Translations under genes and position numbers: made by a program
Shown: in pieces, positions 1 through 5,917 of the stretch
Position numbering within the stretch: the stretch's first letter is position 1
Layout of the letters: every line of letters starts with the position of its first letter
The notes under the pieces: model-generated
Seen by the model: the letters and a program-made list of their open reading frames with translations, nothing else
Told to the model about the DNA's origin: nothing
Database searches by the model: none
Assembly (NCBI GenBank): GCA_023451915.1
Contig: JAEXXS010000378.1
Coordinates: forward strand, 1-6,537
DNA length: 6,537 nt
Direction of reading: 5' to 3'
From: Pseudomonadota bacterium
GTDB taxonomy: Bacteria; Pseudomonadota; Alphaproteobacteria; Rhizobiales; Rhizobiaceae

Positions 1-2510
1 TCGTAATAGAGATTGGCGATGCCGTAGAGATAGGTTCGGTCGATGAGGCCGTTTTCGTTGTACCAGGAATTCTGACGATCAACGCTCAAGCCAACACGAC
101 CTTGCAGACTATCGCCGCGGTCGAGACTCACACGCGCGTCAAAGACATCATTGAAACTGTCGAAATCGACATTCGAATAAACGAGCTGTGCTTGCGGCGT
201 GACCGACCATTGCTCGTTCAGCATCAAACGCTTGCCGCTTTCCAGCGAGAGCGCATAGCCGAACCCGTTATTGCCGTCCGTCAGACCCACCCCGGCAAGC
301 GTGGAATCCAGATTGCTGTCATACCAGGTCGCCTGCGCCTGACCGTCGATATAGAAACCACTTTCTCCATACCATGTCAGCGTGCCGCCAAAGCCATAGC
401 CATCCGTCGAGATTTCGCCGTCGCCATAAATGGAGCGCGTCTTGGCCTTGCCGTGCACGTAACGCACGGTCAAGCCACCGATCAGCTTGCCGCTTTCATT
501 CTCGACGAAAAGACCGTCGAGCCCGGCTTGAAGGCGAAACGTGTTGAAATCGTAATCGGTGCCCGATGTCGACGAGCGCGGCGACATGTTTGTATGCACG
601 CCTTCGACGCGACCCCACACGCCATTATTTTCGATCAGAACGCCCGTCTCCTGCGGCGGCGCGTAGGGCGAACCGATTGGGTCCGCACCTTCCGAAAACA
701 TGACATTGCCTGCGTGGCTCCAATAGCGATTACCAACGCGCTGTTGCAGCGTCGGAAGACCGTTCAGGCCCAAAAGCAGCTGCGGGTAGGCTTCGTAAAC
801 GGGGACACCTGGCTGATAGAGCGGCAATTCTGGCTCGGGCTCAGGTTGTGGATTGCCGGGTTCCGGGTTACCCGGTTCAGGCTCCACCGGGCTCATTGTC
901 GAGCGGAGATACCAGTCACCGTCATTCGGGGTAGAGACGCCACCCTTATAGAGCCGGTAGGCATATGCACCGGCAACAACAGCCGGATCGCCATTGAACT
1001 CATAATCACCGAGAAGCGTGAATGAACCATCGGAAGCGCCGCCAATGCTGATGATCCGAATGCCTTCGCTGGTAACGGCACCCGTCCCGTTGACATTGAT
1101 GACGTCGACCAGCGTGCTGCCAGCAGTATTGCCTGTGACGACAAGCATATCGGTTGCGGAACTGTCATTGCCCAATGTCGTATTGAGCCGCAGTTCGCCA
1201 TCAGATCCGGTGTAGTTGCCGTTGATGGTAAGGCGATCGCCCACCGAGCTTCCGCCAGCCGCCAGGTCGATCAGACCAGCATTGTCGACCTCGACAGCAG
1301 AACCTGCAACGCTTGGCGAGATGGCGTAGCTTCCACCGCTCGCGATGACTGAACTGGTACTATCTATGGTGAGGGCGCCCGTCTCCGATTCGGCATCGCC
1401 GAGTGTCAGATCGCCGCCCATCGTCAGTCGCGAACCGGATAAAAGGTTGACGCTTTCCCAGTTGATGAAACGCTCGGGCCGAGATGTCTGTACATTGGTC
1501 AGCGTGATTGTATCCGTGCCCGGACCACCATCAATCACTGTGGTTGGCTGGATCGTGGTTTCGGTCAGGTTCTCCAGATTTGCGATATCGTCGCCACCAT
1601 TCAAGTGGATTTCTCCGGCAATCGTGCCCGCGCCGGTCCAGTTCAGCGTATCAACACCGGCTCCAGTCAACACGTCACCGGTGATGGCCCCGCCCGTGAC
1701 GTTGATGGTATTGACACCCCCTGCAAGACTGATCGCCGTGCCGTTGCCACCCGTAATGATACCGGCATTGCTCACGGTATAACGGCTGCCGGCACCGAGA
1801 ACACCGGTAGCCAGTGTACTGGTGATTACGCCTGTGTCGGTATTCGTCAGGACTGTACCGCCCAGCATATAAACGCCATTGCCGCCATTCCCGGAAGCGG
1901 TAATCGTGCCGGAATTGACGACAGTTTCGTTGACGCCTGCCAGAACACCATAGGCATTCAAACCGCTGACATTAACTGTTCCGGTGTTGGTCAAAAACCC
2001 GAAGCCGCCCAGAGAGCGCATGCCATGCGCTGTTTGGCCGGTTGTGGTGATCGTACCGTTATTGGTGAGCGTTCCCTGATATTGTTTCGACATGCCGAAG
2101 CCATTCAGCGACGTTGTCGAGATCGTGCCGTTGTTGACGGCATTGGCATAATCGTCGAGCAGAACGCCGGAGCCCGGCGGATTGATGATCGCGCCAGCGC
2201 CAATCGTTACCGTAATATTGTCCTGACCGGTCGTTGCGATAACCCCGTATGTAAAGGGATTAGGCGCATTCGCATCGCAGGTAATGGTTTCGCCTTCGTC
2301 CGGCTGCCCTTCCGCAGTCGTGGAGCCTGTAATGGCTATATTCCGCGTTACATTGAAACATGCAGCATCCGCGTTGGTGGGAAAAACCGCTCCGGCAAAT
2401 GTTGCCAATCCGGCAACAGCCAGGGTTGGAACAGCGCGGCCCAGCACGGCTTGTATCGTGACGATTGTCGTAGAGCTCGTAAGGATACGGTTAAATCTCC
2501 GGCTGAGCAT
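1..2510 (-). CDS. Classical autotransporter (type Va secretion), C-terminus cut by window edge
   Basis: This is an outer-membrane autotransporter that should export its own passenger to the cell surface. The frame is uninterrupted for 836 codons and is still open at the left edge. An in-frame TGA directly precedes the ATG, so no longer start is possible. Residues 1-49 form a long signal peptide (basic LSRRFNR, hydrophobic core, ADA-A cleavage site). Residues 50-440 are a Gly/Asn/Thr-rich passenger with NNGTI-type beta-helix rungs and the protein's only two cysteines (C51, C78). Residues about 427-537 resemble the pertactin/AIDA autochaperone segment (LTINGNYTG through WYLRS). A Pro/Glu linker spans 540-562. 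YQPGVPVYEAYPQLLLGL then leads into the barrel, which includes VWGRVEG (about 631-637) and LQGRVGLSVD near 802-811. I estimate that roughly 80-100 barrel residues lie outside the window. The passenger function (adhesin or other) is not evident. The family call is strong; I cannot name a specific gene. Confidence 0.93.
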   Translation of the reverse strand, partial: MLSRRFNRILTSSTTIVTIQAVLGRAVPTLAVAGLATFAGAVFPTNADAACFNVTRNIAITGSTTAEGQPDEGETITCDANAPNPFTYGVIATTGQDNITVTIGAGAIINPPGSGVLLDDYANAVNNGTISTTSLNGFGMSKQYQGTLTNNGTITTTGQTAHGMRSLGGFGFLTNTGTVNVSGLNAYGVLAGVNETVVNSGTITASGNGGNGVYMLGGTVLTNTDTGVITSTLATGVLGAGSRYTVSNAGIITGGNGTAISLAGGVNTINVTGGAITGDVLTGAGVDTLNWTGAGTIAGEIHLNGGDDIANLENLTETTIQPTTVIDGGPGTDTITLTNVQTSRPERFINWESVNLLSGSRLTMGGDLTLGDAESETGALTIDSTSSVIASGGSYAISPSVAGSAVEVDNAGLIDLAAGGSSVGDRLTINGNYTGSDGELRLNTTLGNDSSATDMLVVTGNTAGSTLVDVINVNGTGAVTSEGIRIISIGGASDGSFTLLGDYEFNGDPAVVAGAYAYRLYKGGVSTPNDGDWYLRSTMSPVEPEPGNPEPGNPQPEPEPELPLYQPGVPVYEAYPQLLLGLNGLPTLQQRVGNRYWSHAGNVMFSEGADPIGSPYAPPQETGVLIENNGVWGRVEGVHTNMSPRSSTSGTDYDFNTFRLQAGLDGLFVENESGKLIGGLTVRYVHGKAKTRSIYGDGEISTDGYGFGGTLTWYGESGFYIDGQAQATWYDSNLDSTLAGVGLTDGNNGFGYALSLESGKRLMLNEQWSVTPQAQLVYSNVDFDSFNDVFDARVSLDRGDSLQGRVGLSVDRQNSWYNENGLIDRTYLYGIANLYY
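1500..1721 (-). repeat. RTX-like Gly/Asp motifs in the passenger
   Basis: Residues 264-337 contain GGVNTIN, GAGVDTLN, GGDDIAN and GGPGTDTIT. The last fits the calcium-binding RTX nonapeptide pattern GGxGxDxUx exactly, and the second fits it from its second glycine. The other two are degenerate. They are about 20-25 residues apart rather than 9, so they look like loops at a repeating turn rather than a compact RTX beta-roll. Confidence 0.45.
1731..2159 (-). repeat. Six beta-helix rungs in the autotransporter passenger
   Basis: Within passenger residues 118-260 a short motif (NNGTI, NNGTI, NTGTV, NSGTI, DTGVI, NAGII) recurs with its central glycine at residues 128, 152, 177, 201, 227 and 250. 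The spacing is 24, 25, 24, 26 and 23 residues. This is the period expected for one turn of a right-handed parallel beta-helix. The repeats are diverged at protein level and no exact DNA repeat is obvious. Confidence 0.7.
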
Positions 2511-2695
2511 TCAAGAACCCCAATGAAAACAAGCAGCTAGTATTCACGGCTGGATATCGTTATGCCTGCATCGCGGCGGCGTCGGAGAACAGGCACCGGG
2601 CAGAGCTACTTACGCACGTCCAAACCAATTCCTTCCAAATAAGCAGATAACCGGAACGGGCCGAGTGTCTTAACGGCAATCATATCTCAAAAAGA

Positions 2696-2723
2696 GCATT
2701 ATTTCAGAAACCGCTAATGTCAA
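2696..2723 (-). promoter_or_regulatory. Candidate -35 region of the autotransporter promoter
   Basis: On the minus strand a perfect TTGACA occupies 2723-2718, preceded by C as in the CTTGAC form common in rhizobial promoters. The hexamer after a 16-base spacer (TAATGC, 2701-2696) is a poor -10. A better -10 by sequence, TATGAT at 2684-2679, is too far from this -35. The -35 overlaps an inverted repeat, TGTC-N5-GACA (2718-2730). If used, the leader would be about 180 bases. No other convincing promoter was seen before the autotransporter start. Confidence 0.3.
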
Positions 2724-2931
2724 GTCGACAAATTACTTTACGAGATGCTGTTGGGTCCCTCTAAGCAGATCAACCGATCAATGACTTCCGGCATTCTATC
2801 AATCCAGAATCTATTGAGGGTTCGGCTCGTTAAAGATCGCCAGGATGGCGTCCGCGACCCATTGCGATTTGGCGAGACTACTGTGAGACCGTCGTAATAG
2901 TGGTTTTCTTCTGGCAACGCCCAGTATGGTG

Positions 2932-2968
2932 TGACTCTTTGCTTTAGAGGCGTGACTCCGCTTGACTC
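2932..2968 (+). promoter_or_regulatory. Three helically phased TGACTC boxes
   Basis: TGACTC occurs at 2932-2937, 2953-2958 and 2963-2968, all in the same orientation. The offsets of 21 and 10 bases are close to two turns and one turn of B-DNA, which would put all three on one helix face. They lie about 50-90 bases upstream of the candidate ECF-operon -35, a normal place for an activator. The binding protein, if any, is unknown. Confidence 0.35.
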
Positions 2969-3018
2969 TTCGAAAGGCAGGGTGTTTTTGCCGGAAGTGC
3001 TTTATCGCTACAGAAATG

Positions 3019-3047
3019 CCGACAGGATAGCCTCACGCCATTACAAT
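3019..3047 (+). promoter_or_regulatory. Candidate sigma-70 promoter of the ECF/PRT operon
   Basis: CCGACA (3019-3024; 4 of 6 match to TTGACA, with GACA intact) is followed by an exact 17-base spacer and TACAAT (3042-3047; 5 of 6 match to TATAAT). Transcription would begin near 3054 and give a leader of about 77 bases before the ATG at 3131. This is the best-matching promoter pair found upstream of the operon. Confidence 0.5.
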
Positions 3048-3064
3048 AAAGTCTCTTTCGCCAG

Positions 3065-3102
3065 CTGCGACAGCCAAGCGGCATGGCTTTTGCTTTAAGC
3101 AG
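3065..3102 (+). promoter_or_regulatory. Possible structured leader of the ECF operon
   Basis: The predicted short leader can form a two-part stem. An outer CUGC/GCAG helix (3065-3068 with 3099-3102) encloses a hairpin AGCCA-N7-UGGCU (3072-3076 with 3084-3088). Asymmetric internal sequence, including UGCUUUAA, lies on the 3' side. It could be a small regulatory RNA element or a weak attenuator. The helices are short and could arise by chance. I do not recognise a TPP, guanine-type purine or preQ1 aptamer consensus. Confidence 0.2.
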
Positions 3103-3130
3103 ACGGGAGATACTTTACGGGAATAACACA

Positions 3131-3703
3131 ATGTCCAACACAACCACCATCCATAACGACGGAAATACACTGTTTCCGATCGTTCTTTCCATCGTTGCCG
3201 CTGCGGCAACAGGCGTTCTCTGGGCTTATGCCAATCCGATCCAGCTGGTTCCGGGCGTGATCCAGTGGCGCATTTTTGCTTTCCTGCCGCCGCTGGTCGG
3301 TATTTTGCTGGGCCGCAAGAGCGGTTTCATCTGTGGCTATCTCGGCACCATCATCTGGTCGCTGCTTGCTGGCACCTTCATTCCTGCGCATTCGCTGCTC
3401 GTCGACGGCATCATGGTTGGACTGACCGGCCTTATCCCGGGCATCCTGTTCGATCCGAAGACCACGACTTTTAACCGCGCTACACTGATTAAAATTGCAG
3501 CAACCTGCCTGATTGTTGGCCTCTTGATGGTTGCTGCGGTTTCGGCAAGCCTTGCCTATCTTGGCATTTTCCCATTCTGGTGGGCCGTCATGTATCTCGG
3601 TCTTTCCGATATCGTTCCGATGCTGATCGGTACCCCGCTGTTGGTGGTTCCTGCCCTGAAGATTCTCAAGGGCGCGCATCCGTCCGGTTTCACGCGTTTC
3701 TGA
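3131..3703 (+). CDS. ECF transporter S component (substrate-binding membrane protein), substrate unknown
   Basis: This 190-residue, very hydrophobic protein has about six membrane segments, roughly at residues 14-33, 47-61, 64-82, 88-107, 118-144 and 147-178. Size, topology and the small-residue-rich first helix (IVAAAATGV, 21-29) fit S components, which bind the solute and dock onto EcfT. GFICGYLGTIIW and LVDGIMVGLTGLIPG resemble the Gly-rich helices of that superfamily. The ATG at 3131 is preferred, though its ribosome site (ACGGGAA) is weak. An in-frame ATG at 3083 adds 16 polar residues with no ribosome site and falls inside the predicted leader hairpin. The ATPase gene follows after 16 bases. 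I could not match it to BioY, RibU, ThiT or YkoE by eye. The S-component role is supported mainly by the adjacent A and T genes. Confidence 0.85.
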   Translation: MSNTTTIHNDGNTLFPIVLSIVAAAATGVLWAYANPIQLVPGVIQWRIFAFLPPLVGILLGRKSGFICGYLGTIIWSLLAGTFIPAHSLLVDGIMVGLTGLIPGILFDPKTTTFNRATLIKIAATCLIVGLLMVAAVSASLAYLGIFPFWWAVMYLGLSDIVPMLIGTPLLVVPALKILKGAHPSGFTRF

Positions 3704-3719
3704 GAGAGAGCCCGGAAAA

Positions 3720-5246
3720 GTGCTCCAACTGCAGAATGTTAAAGTGGGTTTTGGCGATTCCGTTCTGGCAATCGCCGAAGCCAGCCTCGAAATCCGTGAC
3801 GGCGAACGCCTTCTGGTCTGTGGCGCAGGCGGCAGTGGCAAGACCACGCTGCTAAACGCCGCCTCCGGCATTGTGCCGCGTCTGATTACCCCGCAGATTT
3901 TCGGTGGCGATGTGACATTGAACGGCAAGCCCATCTCTTCCATATCGAAGGACGAGTTGTTCAGTACGGTCGGTGTGGTTTCGCAAAATGTGGAAGACCA
4001 GCTCTGGGATCTCAGCGTCGAAGACCTGATTGCCTTTCCGCTGGAAAATCGCGGCCTTGCCAAAGACGCCGTCCGCACGCGGATTGACGATCTTCTCAAC
4101 GAGCTTGAACTGAACGCCTTGCGTGGTCGTCGGGTACTGACCCTTTCGGGCGGCGAGCGGCGCATGGTGGCCATGGCCGCCGCACTGGCTGCCGAGCCGA
4201 AGTTCCTGATCCTCGACGAGCCGACCACGGGACTTGACCCGGCGGCCCGCCAGCGCCTCGTGCGGGTTCTCAAAAAGCTCGGTTCCGAAATTCCGGCCTT
4301 GCTGATTGCTGAACAGGATCCCGCCTCCTTGCAGGCCGTCGTCACTGACGTCGGTCTGGTGAAGGAAGGCAAGCTTGCGCCTGTCGTGCCGCTTGCTTCC
4401 ATCATCAATGATGCGGGAGCCTGGGAAGATGCGGGTGTTCTGCCGCCTGTGGCGGTGCGCAAGCGCCTTGCCGGTGGCAAAGCCGACGGTCAGGTGCTCG
4501 TTTCCGTTTCGGGCATCAAGACGCAGCTTCAGCGCCGTGATGGCCAGCCTGTCCTTGAAAACGTGAACTTCCAGATACGGGCGGGCGAGGTCGTTGGCCT
4601 GATTGGTAAGAACGGTGCGGGCAAGACCACGCTGTTCCAGTCCATTCTGGGCCTTCAGAAAATTGCGGCGGGTTCAATCACCATTGGCGGCGAGAATGCC
4701 GACACGTGGACTGCCGCAAAACGTGCCCGTTCGGTTGCTTATCTGCCGCAGAACATGCGCCGGATTTTGTTTAACATGACGGTGCTGGAGGAAGTGGTCT
4801 TCGCCATCACAGCGGCAACCCGCGCGCCGAAGGATGACACCATCACCGCTCGCGCAACAGCTTGCCTGCACAAATACGGTCTGGGCGGTCACGAGGAAAC
4901 CAACCCGTTTGCGCTTTCCTCGCGGCAGCAGGCCTTGCTTGGTCTGGCCTGTGCGGAAGCGGCAGGCGCTTCGGTTGCCATTCTCGATGAGCCGCTTCTG
5001 GCGCGTGATCTCAACGGTCGCCGTATGCTGGAACTGTTCCTCGAAACCGCGCTGAGTGAAAACCGTGCCGTGATGCTGATCTCGCACGATCTGGAACTGG
5101 TGGACGATGTGTCGTCTCGTGTCATGATCCTCGATAACGGCCATGTCACTTTCGATGGTGATGTGGATGCGTCCTGGGCGTCCGATGCCTATAGCGCGCT
5201 GGGCTGGCCCAAGCCGCGTGTCGTCGAGACGGGAGAAGCCGCATGA
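3720..5246 (+). CDS. ECF transporter ATPase with two fused ABC domains (A-A')
   Basis: This 508-residue cytosolic motor powers the importer. It starts with GTG at 3720, with the purine tract GAGAGAG (3704-3710) as likely ribosome site. The first in-frame ATG is near residue 149, too late. NBD1 has Walker A GAGGSGKTT (35-43), Q-loop SQN followed by the ECF-type EDQLWDLSVED, signature LSGGE (142-146), Walker B LILDEP (163-168) and D-loop GLD (171-173). Its switch position reads AEQD, with Gln199 where His is usual. After a linker (about 215-258), NBD2 has Walker A GKNGAGKTT (296-304), Q-loop Q344, a degenerate signature LSSRQ (399-403), Walker B AILDEP (420-425), a degenerate D-loop LLARD (426-430) and a normal His456. 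The stop overlaps the next gene (ATGA). The two-domain architecture resembles YkoD-type fused ECF ATPases. Confidence 0.95.
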   Translation: MLQLQNVKVGFGDSVLAIAEASLEIRDGERLLVCGAGGSGKTTLLNAASGIVPRLITPQIFGGDVTLNGKPISSISKDELFSTVGVVSQNVEDQLWDLSVEDLIAFPLENRGLAKDAVRTRIDDLLNELELNALRGRRVLTLSGGERRMVAMAAALAAEPKFLILDEPTTGLDPAARQRLVRVLKKLGSEIPALLIAEQDPASLQAVVTDVGLVKEGKLAPVVPLASIINDAGAWEDAGVLPPVAVRKRLAGGKADGQVLVSVSGIKTQLQRRDGQPVLENVNFQIRAGEVVGLIGKNGAGKTTLFQSILGLQKIAAGSITIGGENADTWTAAKRARSVAYLPQNMRRILFNMTVLEEVVFAITAATRAPKDDTITARATACLHKYGLGGHEETNPFALSSRQQALLGLACAEAAGASVAILDEPLLARDLNGRRMLELFLETALSENRAVMLISHDLELVDDVSSRVMILDNGHVTFDGDVDASWASDAYSALGWPKPRVVETGEAA

Positions 5247-5917
5247 AAATCTTCTACGATCTGAACTTCTTCGTGAAGCTCGTCGCGGCTTTTCTGGTCA
5301 TGCTCGCCGCCTGGCTGGTGCCCGGCTGGCATTATGGCGTGCCGCTGGCGCTGGTGACGGTCGGCTTTCTGGTGCTGGTCAAGGTGCCGGGCCTGCGCGG
5401 CTATCTCAAGGGTGCGATGCTGTTGACGCTGCTCGTCATGGCGAGCTGGATTCTCAATCTCGTGCTGCAAGGCATGGCCTTCATGGATACGCTGCCGATT
5501 GCTGCCGGTATGGCGGCGCGACTGGTGACAACCACCGCGGCCTTCTATTTTGTGATGGAAACCAGCACGCCAGGTTCCATTCTGGCTGCGGCAAGCGCTG
5601 CGCGTCTGCCGCCTATGGTCACGCTGGTGCTGTCGCTGACCTTCGGCATTATCCCGATGCTGCGCGAGGATTTCGAACGTATCGCGGATGCCCAGCGCGC
5701 CCGCGGCATGGAAATCGATGACGTCTCCTTTCCCATGCGCCTGCGTTTTGCGCTGGCGCGCGGTGTTCCGCTTCTGGTGCAGGCAATCCGCATGGCACAT
5801 GCCATTTCGCTTTCACTCGCCATTTATGGCTTCGACACCAAGCGCAAGCGCACCACATGGCGCAATGTCGGCCTGCTGGTGGAATCAAGGCTCAATACCA
5901 AGGACGTAAAACGATGA
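5243..5917 (+). CDS. ECF transporter transmembrane coupling component EcfT
   Basis: This 224-residue membrane protein links the ATPase to the S component. Hydrophobic helices lie roughly at residues 10-28, 31-48, 57-78, 85-105 and 122-140, followed by the amphipathic coupling region. The first coupling motif is canonical: AQRARGM with A153-R154-G155. The second, expected as an A/x-R-G near the end of the last conserved helix, reads LAIYGFD, with Tyr195 in place of Arg. Its ATG overlaps the ATPase stop (ATGA, 5243-5246), and GGGAG (5231-5235) is a good ribosome site, so translational coupling is likely. The C-terminal tail is basic (TKRKRTTWR). Length is near the usual 220-270 residues for this family. 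The family assignment is firm from the ARG motif and its neighbours. Confidence 0.93.
   Translation: MKIFYDLNFFVKLVAAFLVMLAAWLVPGWHYGVPLALVTVGFLVLVKVPGLRGYLKGAMLLTLLVMASWILNLVLQGMAFMDTLPIAAGMAARLVTTTAAFYFVMETSTPGSILAAASAARLPPMVTLVLSLTFGIIPMLREDFERIADAQRARGMEIDDVSFPMRLRFALARGVPLLVQAIRMAHAISLSLAIYGFDTKRKRTTWRNVGLLVESRLNTKDVKR

Larger units (their letters stand above)
2511..3130. other. Divergent intergenic region, 620 bases, no convincing gene
   Basis: This region separates the two divergent transcription units. It holds the candidate promoters, TGACTC boxes and leader listed separately. Coding-like traces exist but conflict. On the plus strand, an ATG at 2781 opens 38 codons ending in TAA-TAG (2895-2900). 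The same frame then stays open to a TAA at 3096-3098. On the minus strand, a frame ending at a TAG (2813-2811) closes with QWVADAILAIFNEPNPQ, which has coding-like third positions, but it has no good start. A second minus frame is open across nearly the same span. None has a ribosome binding site. I see a possible gene remnant or dispersed repeat, not an intact gene. No tRNA, CRISPR or insertion-sequence end was found. Confidence 0.7.

Noticed and set aside
115..123. RGD tripeptide in the autotransporter (residues 798-800) as an integrin-binding site
   Set aside because: It falls in the C-terminal beta-barrel next to a conserved LQGRVGL strand, not in the surface passenger, so it is probably fortuitous.
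102..1025. A 307-codon plus-strand open frame within the autotransporter region
   Set aside because: It is exactly in register antisense to the autotransporter codons, which read a coherent linker and beta-barrel. The same applies to the 311-codon plus frame at 1605-2540.
2962..2990. TTGACT at 2962-2967 as the -35 of the ECF operon
   Set aside because: No acceptable -10 lies 16-18 bases downstream; the sequence there is a T-run (GTTTTT). The CCGACA-N17-TACAAT pair at 3019-3047 is better.
3072..3091. AGCCA-N7-TGGCT followed by T residues as an intrinsic terminator
   Set aside because: The stem is only five base pairs and the T-tract is short and interrupted. It also sits between a promoter and its gene, so at most it is a weak attenuator.
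3083..3130. Upstream ATG at 3083 as the start of the S component
   Set aside because: It has no ribosome binding site and adds a short polar extension (MAFALSRREILYGNNT) uncharacteristic of the family. The ATG at 3131 leads directly into the first membrane helix.
3095..4480. A 461-codon open frame on the minus strand across the S-component and ATPase genes
   Set aside because: It lies antisense to genes with clear ABC and membrane motifs, is rich in Arg/Ser and low-complexity Gln/Asn runs, and has no domain-like pattern. It is a shadow of high-GC codon use on the other strand.
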